NCBI RefSeq assembly: GCF_000739815.1
Contig: NZ_BBJJ01000006.1
Span: 62,001 to 126,000 of the forward strand
DNA: 64,000 nt
Origin: Paraburkholderia mimosarum LMG 23256 = NBRC 106338
GTDB lineage: Bacteria > Pseudomonadota > Gammaproteobacteria > Burkholderiales > Burkholderiaceae
Reading direction: 5' to 3'
This document shows, one piece after another, positions 1-8,319 of this stretch (position 1 is its first letter; each line of letters opens with the position of its first letter). The position numbers and the translations under genes are program-made. Below the pieces are notes generated by a model. The model worked only from the letters and a program-made list of their open reading frames with translations. It had not been told where the DNA came from and made no database searches.

Positions 1-153
1 GATGAGCAGCACGGAAACGTCTGCGTCTTCGGTCAAGCGGTTGGCGAGCACGCAGCCTGCGGTGCCGGCGCCGACGATCACATAGTCGAATTCCCCTTCG
101 AGGCGACGCGAGGACGCGCTCCGCGCCCCCGGGGCTTCGCTCGTTGCGGGCAT
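1..153 (-). CDS. GMC-family FAD oxidoreductase (choline dehydrogenase-like), N-terminal fragment
   Basis: Only the first 51 residues lie in the window; the gene runs off the left edge. Residues 23-40 form a dinucleotide-binding strand-turn-helix with glycines 28, 30 and 33 (GAGTAGC), the FAD-binding fingerprint of glucose-methanol-choline oxidoreductases. Members of this family oxidise alcohols to aldehydes. It lies 113 bases downstream of mmsA on the same strand, so an alcohol-to-aldehyde-to-acyl-CoA pathway is a reasonable inference. The substrate cannot be judged from this fragment. The ATG is the first in frame before the FAD motif. Confidence 0.8.
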   Translation of the reverse strand, partial: MPATSEAPGARSASSRRLEGEFDYVIVGAGTAGCVLANRLTEDADVSVLLI

Positions 154-266
154 GATGTGTCTCCTGCTGTTTCCGTTCTTTTGGCGCTTTATTGAACTGC
201 CACTGCTGCGCAGGGCGGCGCCATCTGTTTCGTTATGCTTGATAAGCCGCCCCGGCTCCGCCTCGC

Positions 267-1790
267 TTACTTCGCCACCGGCATCGTGAACTCGGCGCCC
301 TTTGCGATGCTGTCGGGCCAGCGTTGCATGATGCTCTTGTAGCGCGTGTAGAAGCGCACGCCTTCCTCGCCGTAAGCATGGTGATCGCCGAACAGCGAGC
401 GCTTCCAGCCGCCGAACGAGTGCCACGCCATCGGCACCGGAATCGGCACGTTGATGCCGACCATGCCCACCTTGATCTGGCGCGAGAACGCGCGCGCGAC
501 GCCACCGTCCGACGTGTAGCACGACACGCCGTTGGCGAATTCATGAGCGTTGATCAACTCGACGGCGCTCGCGAAGTCCGGCACACGCACGACCGCAAGC
601 ACCGGCCCGAAGATCTCTTCCTTGTAGATCGTCATGTCGGTCTTCACGTCGTCGAACAGCGTGCCGCCGAGGAAGAAGCCGTCCTCATGGCCATCGACCT
701 TGTGCCCGCGCCCGTCCACGACGAGCTTCGCGCCCGCGGCCACGCCCGCCTCGATATAGCCCTGCACTTTCGCGCGATGCGCCCCCGTGACGAGCGGGCC
801 CATTTCCGAGGCGCCATCCATGCCGCTGCCGATCTGCAGCGCCTTCACGCGCGGCGCGAGGCGCTCGACCAGTTCGTCGGCGATATGACCCACGGCCACC
901 GCCACCGAAATCGCCATGCAGCGCTCGCCCGCCGAGCCGTAGGCCGCGCCGATCAGCGCGTCCACGGCCTGGTCGAGATCGGCGTCCGGCATCACGACGA
1001 GGTGATTCTTCGCGCCGCCCAGCGCCTGCACGCGCTTGCCGTGCCTCGTGCCTTCCGTATAGATGTACTCGGCAATCGGCGTCGAGCCGACGAACGACAG
1101 CGCGCTGACATCGGGATGCGCGAGCAGCGCATCCACGGCCACCTTGTCGCCGTGCACGACGTTGAACACGCCGTCGGGCAGCCCCGCCTCCCTGAGCAGC
1201 TCCGCGAGCCGCAGCGAGGCCGAAGGATCGCGCTCCGAAGGCTTGAGCACGAAGGTGTTGCCGCACGCGAGCGCGATCGGGAACATCCAGCACGGCACCA
1301 TCATCGGGAAGTTGAACGGCGTGATGCCGGCCACGACGCCGAGCGGCTGGCGCAGATTCCAGTTGTCGATGCCGCCGCCGATCTGGTCGGTGAAATCGGT
1401 CTTCAGCAGATTGGGAATGCCGCACGCGAACTCGACCACCTCGATGCCGCGCATGACCTCGCCCTTCGCGTCGGAAAACACCTTGCCGTGCTCGCGCGTG
1501 ATGATTTCGGCCAGTTCGTCGTGATGCTGGTCGAGCAGGTCCTTGAACTTGAAGAGAATGCGTGCGCGTTTGATGGGCGCCGTCTCGGCCCACTCGGGAA
1601 ACGCGGCCTGCGCGGCGGCGACGGCGGCATCGACCTCGGCCACGCTGGCGAGCGGCACGCGGGCGCTCAGCTTGCCGTAGGCCGGATTGAAGACATCGCC
1701 ATAGCGGTCGCTCGTGCCGGACAGCGGCTTGCCGTTGACGAAATGCGTGAGCGTGCGCACGCCCGCTTCGCTTTGATGTGTCTCGCCCAT
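267..1790 (-). CDS. mmsA: CoA-acylating methylmalonate-semialdehyde dehydrogenase
   Basis: A 507-residue aldehyde dehydrogenase superfamily protein of usual family length. It shows the NAD-site segment GITPFNFP near residues 155-162 and the catalytic cysteine in GERC (Cys291). The segment GGAKNH (about 258-263) has Asn where most aldehyde dehydrogenases carry the general-base Glu; as I recall, this is typical of the CoA-dependent MMSDH branch. The reaction is oxidative decarboxylation of methylmalonate or malonate semialdehyde to propionyl-CoA or acetyl-CoA, in valine, inositol or beta-alanine breakdown. It is first in a minus-strand pair with the GMC oxidoreductase and divergent from a LysR regulator, which probably controls it. 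Confidence 0.9.
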   Translation of the reverse strand: MGETHQSEAGVRTLTHFVNGKPLSGTSDRYGDVFNPAYGKLSARVPLASVAEVDAAVAAAQAAFPEWAETAPIKRARILFKFKDLLDQHHDELAEIITREHGKVFSDAKGEVMRGIEVVEFACGIPNLLKTDFTDQIGGGIDNWNLRQPLGVVAGITPFNFPMMVPCWMFPIALACGNTFVLKPSERDPSASLRLAELLREAGLPDGVFNVVHGDKVAVDALLAHPDVSALSFVGSTPIAEYIYTEGTRHGKRVQALGGAKNHLVVMPDADLDQAVDALIGAAYGSAGERCMAISVAVAVGHIADELVERLAPRVKALQIGSGMDGASEMGPLVTGAHRAKVQGYIEAGVAAGAKLVVDGRGHKVDGHEDGFFLGGTLFDDVKTDMTIYKEEIFGPVLAVVRVPDFASAVELINAHEFANGVSCYTSDGGVARAFSRQIKVGMVGINVPIPVPMAWHSFGGWKRSLFGDHHAYGEEGVRFYTRYKSIMQRWPDSIAKGAEFTMPVAK

Positions 1791-1900
1791 GTCTGCCTCT
1801 CTTGTCGTGCAGTCTCGATCTGGCTAGCGTAATCGGGAGGCCGGGGCGCGATCCAATGATTAATGCTCAACTGCGATATAAGGCGGTTTAATATCAGCGG
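1791..1900. promoter_or_regulatory. Divergent mmsA / lysR-type promoter region
   Basis: This 110-base gap separates the divergent starts of mmsA and the LysR gene. The part at about 1856-1895 is A+T-rich compared with its surroundings and contains ATTAA/TTTAAT half-sites in roughly inverted arrangement. That is the kind of place where a LysR protein binds to control itself and the divergent gene. No precise operator or -10/-35 pair is assigned. Confidence 0.4.
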
Positions 1901-2788
1901 ATGGACCTGACCTTGCTACGAGCGTTCGTCACGGTCGCGCGCGAGGGCAACCTCACGCGCGCGGCCACGCATCTGCATCTCACGCAGCCGGCCGTGAGTC
2001 TGCAGATAAAGCATTTACAGGAGACGCTTGGCGTCTCGCTGTTCACGCGCACGTCGCACGGCCTTGCGCTCACGCGCGACGGGCAGGCGCTGCTGCCCCA
2101 CGCCGAACGCGCGCTCGCCGCGGCCGGCGACGTGCAGCGCGCCGCTGCTGCACTGCGGCACGAGGTGCGCGGGCGTCTGCGCATCGGCACGATTCTCGAT
2201 CCGGCGTTCCTGCGCCTCGGCGGCTTTCTGCGGCAGCTCGTCGAAACCTGGCCGCAGATCGAAACCGCGCTGCGCCACGGCATGTCGGGCTGGGTGCTCG
2301 ACCAGGTGCGTTCGCGCGAGCTCGACGTGGGCTATTACATCGGCCAGCCCGCGCCCGACCCCGAGAGCTTCCACGCCATCACGCTCACGCGCTTTCAGTA
2401 CCGCGTGCTCGCGCCCGCCGGCTGGAAAGACCGCGTGAAGGATGCGCGGGACTGGCGCGCGCTCGCCGCACTGCCGTGGATCTGGACGCCGCCCGCCTCG
2501 GCGCACAACCGGCTGCTCACCACACTATTCGAGGCCGCGCACGCAAAGCCCGTCAAGGTCGCGGAAGTGGACCAGGAACCTTCGATGCTCGATCTCGTGA
2601 AGTCGGGCGTGGGCCTCACGCTCGCGCGCGATTCCACCGCGCTCGCCGAGGCGCACGCGCACGGACTCACCATCGTCGAAGGCGTGACGGTGCCCACCGA
2701 GCTCACCTTCATCACGCTCGCCGCGCGCCGCGACGAGCCAACGATCGCGGCGGCGCTCAAGGTGATCGAAACGCAATGGGCGATATGA
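1901..2788 (+). CDS. LysR-family transcriptional regulator
   Basis: A 295-residue protein with the standard LysR layout. An N-terminal winged helix-turn-helix (about residues 1-60) carries the motifs LTRAATHLHLTQPAVS and LGVSLFTRT. A periplasmic-binding-like effector domain fills the rest (about 90-290). Length is normal. It is transcribed divergently from mmsA across 110 bases, the classic arrangement for a LysR regulator and its target, so it probably governs the mmsA-oxidoreductase pair in response to a pathway metabolite. The inducer cannot be told from sequence. Confidence 0.9.
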   Translation: MDLTLLRAFVTVAREGNLTRAATHLHLTQPAVSLQIKHLQETLGVSLFTRTSHGLALTRDGQALLPHAERALAAAGDVQRAAAALRHEVRGRLRIGTILDPAFLRLGGFLRQLVETWPQIETALRHGMSGWVLDQVRSRELDVGYYIGQPAPDPESFHAITLTRFQYRVLAPAGWKDRVKDARDWRALAALPWIWTPPASAHNRLLTTLFEAAHAKPVKVAEVDQEPSMLDLVKSGVGLTLARDSTALAEAHAHGLTIVEGVTVPTELTFITLAARRDEPTIAAALKVIETQWAI

Positions 2789-2985
2789 GCCGCGCTCATG
2801 AACACGCGGGCTGCGCCCGCCGCCTTGCGCGCGCCAGCGAAGTGCGCGCGTAACAGCGCTGTCACTCAAGTTTTGATAGATTGGGCATTCGCTCCGCGTT
2901 TCGGCGCGCTCGCCGCCGTGCTGCGCGGTGCGTCCCCTGCCTCTCCCATCGCCCCCTTGTTTCCCTCGTTCGACAGGAGTCTTGC

Positions 2986-3510
2986 ATGGCCCGCAACATC
3001 GAAATCAAAGCCCGCGCCCGTCAATTCGACGCCTTGCGCGAGCGTGCCGCCCAGCTCGCCTCCGACGCACCGCTGATCTTTCGCCAGCAGGACTTCTTTT
3101 ACGACGTGCCGCGCGGCCGCCTGAAGCTGCGCCAGTTCGACGACGGCACGCCGCCCGAGCTGATCTTCTATCAGCGCGACGACCGCGACGGCCCGAAGGC
3201 CTCGTACTACACGCGCAGTCCCGTCACCAATGCCGAGGCCATGCATTCGCTGCTCGCCACGGCGCTCACCACGCGCGGCATCGTCTCGAAGGAGCGTCAC
3301 GTGTATCTGGCGGGGCGCACGCGCATTCACCTCGACCGCGTGGACGGTCTGGGCGACTTCGTCGAACTGGAAGTGGTGCTCGGCCCCGAGGACGACGAAC
3401 AAGGCGGCGAGGCCGAAGCGCACGCGGTGTTCGCGAAGCTCGGTGTGGACGAAAGCGATCTCGTCGCGGTGGCGTACGTGGATCTGCTCAATACGGCCAA
3501 CGCGGCCTGA
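2986..3510 (+). CDS. CYTH-domain protein (class IV adenylate cyclase / thiamine triphosphatase-like)
   Basis: A 174-residue protein opening with NIEIKARAR, the signature strand of the CYTH fold, followed by alternating charged strands (FFYDVPRGRLKLR, ERHVYLAGRTRIHLDRV, VELEVVL) that line a triphosphate tunnel. The usual ExExK motif begins with Asn here instead of Glu, as in many CyaB-like proteins. Such enzymes act on triphosphates using divalent metal; whether this one makes cAMP or hydrolyses thiamine triphosphate or polyphosphate is unknown. The start chosen has AGGAG seven bases upstream; a longer frame to 2881 lacks family similarity. It converges with the Lrp gene. Confidence 0.8.
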   Translation: MARNIEIKARARQFDALRERAAQLASDAPLIFRQQDFFYDVPRGRLKLRQFDDGTPPELIFYQRDDRDGPKASYYTRSPVTNAEAMHSLLATALTTRGIVSKERHVYLAGRTRIHLDRVDGLGDFVELEVVLGPEDDEQGGEAEAHAVFAKLGVDESDLVAVAYVDLLNTANAA

Positions 3511-3563
3511 CATCTCGTCTGCGGGCGCTTGCGGGCCCGTCTCGGCCCGATTCGCCCCGCTCC

Positions 3564-4055
3564 TCACGCCGCGGATGTGCCCGGCTCCAGGTGGCCAAGC
3601 GGCAGCGGCCCGTTGCGCTTGAACGTCGTGAGCACGATGTTCGAGCGCACGCTGTCCACGCCGGGCACGCGCATCAGCTTCTTCATGACGAAGGTCGAGA
3701 GCGCGTTGAGGTCGGGCGCGACGATGCGTAGCAGGTAATCGGCGTCGCCTACCACGGCATGGCATTCGAGCACTTCCGGCAGCACGTCGATCTGCTGCTG
3801 GAACTGCTCGATGATCGAATCCCCGTGATGCTTGAGCTTGAGGCTCGTGAACGCGGTCACGCCGAGCCCGAGCTTTTCGGGCCGCAGCACCACGCGATAG
3901 CCGTCTATTACGCCCGATGCCTCGAGGCGTTGCAGCCGTCTGCCGATCTGCGAAGCCGACAGCGGCACCTGCTCGCCAAGCTGCTGATGTGTGGCGCGGC
4001 CAAAGCGTTGCAACACGTCCAGAAGCGCCAGATCGAAGTGGTCGAGTTCGAGCAT
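3564..4055 (-). CDS. Lrp/AsnC-family transcriptional regulator
   Basis: A 163-residue protein of usual family length. An N-terminal helix-turn-helix (residues about 5-60; LSASQIGRRLQRLEASGVID) is followed by a RAM effector domain with a central VVGDADYLLRIVAPD segment, where Lrp proteins bind amino acids and oligomerise. The frame is open to 4196, but the AsnC fold starts at MLELDHFD, so 4055 is the chosen start. It is divergent from phhB; in related bacteria such regulators sit next to aromatic amino-acid genes, so control of phhB and of itself is likely. Confidence 0.88.
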   Translation of the reverse strand: MLELDHFDLALLDVLQRFGRATHQQLGEQVPLSASQIGRRLQRLEASGVIDGYRVVLRPEKLGLGVTAFTSLKLKHHGDSIIEQFQQQIDVLPEVLECHAVVGDADYLLRIVAPDLNALSTFVMKKLMRVPGVDSVRSNIVLTTFKRNGPLPLGHLEPGTSAA

Positions 4056-4272
4056 GAACGAAATCCGCACCGAGGAGTTAATTTTCGCTCGATTGTCGCA
4101 TAAAACGCGAACATCTCGCAGCGGGAGTCCGTATTCCGCGAGATAACTGCGCCGCGCTTGCTGGTACGCCAAACGGCGGAAAAGCGCCGCTCGCACGCGT
4201 GTCCCATCCGTGAAAAAATGGCCAATGGGCTAACGGCGCATGCCCGGCCCCCAGTTCAAGACAGGTGCAACG

Positions 4273-4578
4273 ATGATCAACCGACTCACATCCGAAGAAC
4301 GCGCATCGCAACTCGCCGACCTGCGTGGCTGGCAGGCCGTCGCCGGTCGCGATGCGATCCAGCGCCAGTTCCGCTTCGCGGACTTCAACGAGGCGTTCGG
4401 CTTCATGACGCGCGTGGCGATCAAGGCGCAGGAAATGAACCACCATCCCGAGTGGTTCAACGTGTACAACCGCGTCGAGATCACGCTTTCCACTCACGAG
4501 GCCGACGGCCTCACCTCGCGCGACGTCGCGCTCGCCCGTTTCATCGATTCGATCGCGCCGGGTCCGCTCAACGCATAG
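4273..4578 (+). CDS. phhB: Pterin-4a-carbinolamine dehydratase
   Basis: A 101-residue protein matching the PCD/DCoH family. Active-site residues His57, His58 and Pro59, then Trp61 and His75, are visible in [18 protein letters not shown] and the following THEADG. It dehydrates 4a-hydroxytetrahydropterin made by phenylalanine hydroxylase, so that the cofactor can be recycled. The usual partner phhA is not next to it: only 217 bases separate this start from the divergent Lrp regulator. The start at 4273 gives the family's normal N-terminus. PCD proteins without phhA can also serve molybdopterin metabolism. Confidence 0.88.
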   Translation: MINRLTSEERASQLADLRGWQAVAGRDAIQRQFRFADFNEAFGFMTRVAIKAQEMNHHPEWFNVYNRVEITLSTHEADGLTSRDVALARFIDSIAPGPLNA

Positions 4579-4685
4579 GCAGCGGCGGTACCAGGCGTGA
4601 ATACGCCGTGTGCAGGGGCACGAGAAAGACCCCGCGCACGGCGCGCGCGTGAAAGGCTAATGCAGGGTGCGGGAACCTCAAGCCT

Positions 4686-4916
4686 TCAGCTTTGAAGGCT
4701 ATTCTTGATGGATACGTAAGACTCCCAGGCAGCGCGGGCAATCGGTTCCAAACGTTCCAGTGATATGACGTTCTGACGCTGTACAATCAGCAGCGCATAC
4801 GGCTTCGAGAGCGCACTTGCCTCCTGGCACAACGCGAGTTCATCGCCGCTCGAAGGCGAGCGGTTGCGCCAGAAGTTGATTGCGGCTTCGAGTTCGGTGA
4901 TCGAAATATCGGACAT
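4686..4916 (-). CDS. Small DUF3717 protein
   Basis: A 76-residue protein beginning MSDISITELEAAINFWRNR, which I recognise as DUF3717, a small family common in Burkholderia. It is predicted cytoplasmic and mostly helical, with no membrane segment or signal peptide. Function is unknown. It is divergent from the response regulator gene that starts at 5050. One internal cysteine (CQEA) lies near residue 30. Confidence that it is a real gene is high because the family is conserved. Confidence 0.75.
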   Translation of the reverse strand: MSDISITELEAAINFWRNRSPSSGDELALCQEASALSKPYALLIVQRQNVISLERLEPIARAAWESYVSIKNSLQS

Positions 4917-5049
4917 GTGGATCGTGATCGTACAACCGTCGCACTGGGCGCCGCCTGGTCGCTTTGCCGGCTGTATCTCGAGGCCAGCGTGCGACGCTGC
5001 GCGAACTGCGTGCCTGAACGCTAAAACCTATTGTACTTGAGCGAAATCC

Positions 5050-5736
5050 ATGCGACTCCTTCTGATCGAAGACGACCGCCCCATCGCACGCGGTATTCAG
5101 TCCAGCCTCGAACAAGCCGGCTTCACCGTCGACATGGTCCACGACGGCATCTTCGCCGAACAAGCCCTTGCGCAAAATCGCCATGAGCTCGTGATTCTCG
5201 ATCTCGGGCTGCCCGGCATCGACGGCATGACGCTGCTGTCGCGCTTTCGTCAGAGCAACCGGCACACGCCCGTCATCGTGCTCACGGCACGCGACGAACT
5301 GAACGACCGTGTCCAGGGCCTGAACTCGGGCGCAGACGACTATATGCTCAAGCCGTTCGAGCCGGCCGAACTCGAGGCGCGCATTCGCGCCGTGATGCGC
5401 CGCAGCGGCCCGCACGGCGACGTGCCGCGTCCGGAAGTGTCGCTCGGCGGCGTGCGCCTGTCGGGCGTCGATCGCCGGATCTTCAACGACGACAAGCCGC
5501 TCGAACTCTCGCCGCGCGAGTTTGCGGTGCTCGAAATGCTGCTGCTGCGTCATGGCCGCGTGGTGAGCAAGGCGCAACTGCAGGATCACCTCACGCACTT
5601 CGGCGGCGACCTCGGCGACACTGCGATCGAAGTCTACGTGCACCGCGTGCGCAAGAAGCTCGAGAACTGCCGCGTCGAGATCGTCACGGTACGCGGCTTC
5701 GGTTATCTGCTCCAGGAAATCCGCCAGGCGGCCTGA
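5050..5736 (+). CDS. OmpR-family response regulator
   Basis: A 228-residue two-component regulator. The receiver domain (1-115) has acidic residues Asp8/Asp9, phosphoacceptor Asp51 in VILDLGLPGIDG, Thr79 and Lys101 (MLKPF). The C-terminal winged helix (about 130-225) has SPREFAVLEMLLLR and the HRVRKKLE recognition region. It resembles the QseB/TctD group. The cognate sensor kinase follows on the same strand about 200 bases downstream, with a strong hairpin between them. The inducing signal and target genes are unknown. Confidence 0.9.
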   Translation: MRLLLIEDDRPIARGIQSSLEQAGFTVDMVHDGIFAEQALAQNRHELVILDLGLPGIDGMTLLSRFRQSNRHTPVIVLTARDELNDRVQGLNSGADDYMLKPFEPAELEARIRAVMRRSGPHGDVPRPEVSLGGVRLSGVDRRIFNDDKPLELSPREFAVLEMLLLRHGRVVSKAQLQDHLTHFGGDLGDTAIEVYVHRVRKKLENCRVEIVTVRGFGYLLQEIRQAA

Positions 5737-5784
5737 TCCGCCTCGTTCGGCCTCATTCGGCCTCGTTCCTGAAGCCAGCGCCCG

Positions 5785-5815
5785 AAACGGCGGCGGAGCC
5801 CTCCGCCGCCGTTTT
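5785..5815 (+). terminator. Strong hairpin between response regulator and sensor kinase genes
   Basis: A perfect 13-base-pair stem (5785-5797 with 5802-5814) with a four-base loop ends in TTTT. It looks like a rho-independent terminator, but the run of Ts is short and lies mostly inside the stem. It sits between two genes that would normally be co-transcribed, so it may act as partial terminator, attenuator or mRNA-stability element and lower kinase output relative to the regulator. Confidence 0.6.
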
Positions 5816-5940
5816 CGCATCATCGGCCCCCATTGCGCTCGATGCCTTGCGCCGCCGCTCCCGCGGCCCGCGTACAATGGATCGATCCCGTGCGGCGCGC
5901 GCCGCCGCACCTACGATTGAACATTCGCCCCGAAGCCATC

Positions 5941-7506
5941 ATGTCCTCCACTGCCGCGACGAGTCTGCGGCGTACGCTGCTGCGGCGCCTCGCCGCCCCG
6001 CTTTCGCTGCTCGCGCTCATGAGCGGGCTCATCGCTTATTGGCTCGCGTGGCAATACACGCAGCACGTAGTCGACCGCTCGCTCGCCGATCTCGCCACGG
6101 CGATTTCGCGGCAAATCCAGATCGCCGGCGCCGATGCGCCGCAAACCGTCCCGCCACTCGCGCAGGCGATGTTCTCCGACCCCGAAGAAGATCTCGTCTA
6201 TCGCATCAGCAACGGCGAGACCGAGATCGCCGGTGACCGCGACTTGCCGCTCCGGGGCACCAACGTGCGCCGCATGCACTATGCGTACGTATTCGAAACG
6301 GTCTATCGGGGCGTGGCCGTCCGTGTCGCGCAAGTCCGCGTGGCGCAGCTGAATGGGAACCCGATCGTGGTCGAAGTCGGCCAGCCCGTGAATCATCGTT
6401 TTCGCATCGCGGCCGAATTTCTCGTGGCGATCATGATGCCGCTGCTGCTCCTGCTGCTCGCTGGCTGGATCATCGTGTGGCGCGTGGTCAACCAGCAGCT
6501 CAATCCGCTCACGGCGCTCGCCGACTCGCTCAACAGGCAGACGCACACCTCGCTCGAGCCTGTGGACGAGACCTACGTACCCATCGAAATCCGTCCGCTC
6601 ACGGGTGCGCTCAATGCGCTGCTCGGCCGCCTGAAGACCGCGCTCGAAGCGCAGCGCAAATTCATCGCCGACGCCGCTCACCAGCTGCGCACGCCGCTCA
6701 CGGCGGTGAAACTGCACGCAGAGCAGGCCGCGAATGCGCGCGAGCCGCAAAAGATCAACGACGCCGTGCGCGAATTGCGTGCGGCCGCCGATCGCGCGGT
6801 GCGTCTGTCGAATCAGCTGCTTTCGCTCGCGCGCGCCGAGCCGGGCGAACAGGCCGCGCGTTTCACCGATATCGACATGGCCGCGCTCGCGTTCGAGACG
6901 GGCGCCGAATGGGTGCCGCGCGCGCTCGCGAGCCACGTGGATCTTGGCTTCCAGCGCCTCGACGCCCCTGAGAACGACACGCCGCTGATGGTGCGCGGCA
7001 ACCCCGTGCTGCTCCATGAAGTCATCGCGAACCTGCTCGACAACGCGCTCAAGTATCTGCCGCCTGCGCGACTGGAGGGCGGACGCATCACCGTGACCGT
7101 TACTCAAGTTTCCGCCAACGGCATACCGATGGCGGAGATCATCGTGGAGGACAATGGCGGCGGTGTGCCGGCTTCACAGCAGGCCGATCTCTTCAAGCGA
7201 TTCTTCCGCGGCGACGGACAAAGCGAAAGCGGTGTGGACAGCGGCGCAGGGCTGGGCCTTGCGATCGTGCACGACATCATGGCGCTGCATCGGGGCAGCG
7301 TGCATTACGAAGACGCGCCGGAAGGCGGCGCGCGCTTCATCGTGCGCGTGCCGCTCGCGAAGCAGCCCGGGTATGGCGGCAAGGACGTCAAAGACAGGAA
7401 CGAGGCCAGGGAAGCCACAGCCGAAGCAGCACCCCTTCATCTGGCTGGATCGGAACCGCCGCACAGTGACAAGAAGCCGACGCACCAGGCGAGCATCGAT
7501 CTCTGA
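5941..7506 (+). CDS. Membrane sensor histidine kinase
   Basis: A 521-residue inner-membrane kinase paired with the preceding OmpR-type regulator. Transmembrane helix 1 lies at about 18-38 and helix 2 at about 158-181, flanking a periplasmic sensor domain of about 115 residues. A HAMP-like linker is followed by the dimerisation/phosphoacceptor segment with His247 (DAAHQLRTPL), an N box (NLLDNALKYLPP) and ATPase glycine boxes (DNGGGVP, GAGLGLAIVHD). The layout resembles the TctE/QseC class. The ATG at 5941 gives the expected short cytoplasmic N-terminus; the frame is open further upstream. Confidence 0.9.
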   Translation: MSSTAATSLRRTLLRRLAAPLSLLALMSGLIAYWLAWQYTQHVVDRSLADLATAISRQIQIAGADAPQTVPPLAQAMFSDPEEDLVYRISNGETEIAGDRDLPLRGTNVRRMHYAYVFETVYRGVAVRVAQVRVAQLNGNPIVVEVGQPVNHRFRIAAEFLVAIMMPLLLLLLAGWIIVWRVVNQQLNPLTALADSLNRQTHTSLEPVDETYVPIEIRPLTGALNALLGRLKTALEAQRKFIADAAHQLRTPLTAVKLHAEQAANAREPQKINDAVRELRAAADRAVRLSNQLLSLARAEPGEQAARFTDIDMAALAFETGAEWVPRALASHVDLGFQRLDAPENDTPLMVRGNPVLLHEVIANLLDNALKYLPPARLEGGRITVTVTQVSANGIPMAEIIVEDNGGGVPASQQADLFKRFFRGDGQSESGVDSGAGLGLAIVHDIMALHRGSVHYEDAPEGGARFIVRVPLAKQPGYGGKDVKDRNEAREATAEAAPLHLAGSEPPHSDKKPTHQASIDL

Positions 7507-7522
7507 ATCGGCAAGCGCGTGA

Positions 7523-7553
7523 AAACGACAAGGGCCGCTCATGCGGCCCTTGT
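7523..7553 (-). terminator. Terminator at the kinase/SET-gene convergence
   Basis: An 11-base-pair perfect stem (7528-7538 with 7543-7553) with loop TCAT lies between the convergent kinase and SET-domain genes. On the minus strand the stem is followed by CGTTTT, so it mainly serves the SET gene, with possible bidirectional use. Confidence 0.65.
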
Positions 7554-7617
7554 GCTATGTGCGATAGAAAGCGTGTGCGAAACGTCTGCTACGTGCAGGC
7601 GAAGCGCCTGGGAGCAC

Positions 7618-8121
7618 TTACTTCTTCTTTTTGCCTTTGGCCTTCGAGACCTTGGCGTCCTTCGCCGACTTCTCGTCGGGTGGCGCGAGCATCGTGCCCC
7701 GACATTTGCGGGCGCCGCAGCGGCATTCGTATTCGCGTTTGAGCTTCTTCGTCTGCTTCGCGTCGATCACGAGGCCATAGTCGTAGAAGAGCTCCTCGCC
7801 TTCGGCGATATCGCGCAGTGCGTGAATATAGACGTGCCCGTCGATCTCCTCGGCTTCGCAGTTCGGCGCGCACGAATGGTTGATCCAGCGCGCGCTGTTG
7901 CCCTTCACCTTGCCGTCGATCACGTCGCCGTCGTCGAGCGCGAAATAGAACGTGTGATTCGGCTCGTCAGGATTGTGCGGATGGCGCCGCAATGCTTCCT
8001 TCCACGAGATGCGCTCGCCCTTGTATTCGATCAGTCGTTCGCCGGTCGCAATGGGGACCGCCGCAAACACGCCCTTGCCGTGCACGCCCGACTGGCGCAC
8101 GACGATCCTGCGTTCACTCAT
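7618..8121 (-). CDS. SET-domain lysine methyltransferase-like protein
   Basis: A 167-residue protein that is almost entirely a SET domain plus post-SET motif. Visible are GVHGKGVFA (12-20), the active-site knot motif WINHSCAPNCEAE (79-91), YDYG (113-116) and the zinc-binding post-SET cysteines Cys133, Cys135 and Cys140 (CRCGARKC). It ends in a lysine-rich tail. SET enzymes move a methyl group from S-adenosylmethionine to lysine; bacterial substrates are poorly known and may include a histone-like or ribosomal protein. The start at 8121 matches the SET fold; the frame is open upstream to 8262. Confidence 0.85.
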   Translation of the reverse strand: MSERRIVVRQSGVHGKGVFAAVPIATGERLIEYKGERISWKEALRRHPHNPDEPNHTFYFALDDGDVIDGKVKGNSARWINHSCAPNCEAEEIDGHVYIHALRDIAEGEELFYDYGLVIDAKQTKKLKREYECRCGARKCRGTMLAPPDEKSAKDAKVSKAKGKKKK

Positions 8122-8319
8122 TGAATGAATCCTTGTGAAGTCCTGGGGAGACGGTCCCGGTCGTGGCAAGCGGCGTGGACCGGTCTTCTTGCGCCCCCTA
8201 CGCAAACGCGGCGCCGATTTGGCGCCGCGCTCATGCGACGCCCGGCGCGCCACAGACGGCATCGTACACGCTCGCGCCGCTTTCGTTCAACCCAAATGCG
8301 CCGCGCGTATCAGCGAAAA

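Noticed and set aside
324-1832. Long plus-strand open frame of 502 codons over mmsA
   Set aside because: Antisense shadow of a clear aldehyde dehydrogenase; Arg/His/Ala-rich composition without any family motif.
5911-7107. Minus-strand 398-codon frame over the sensor kinase
   Set aside because: Antisense shadow; the plus strand encodes a complete histidine kinase.
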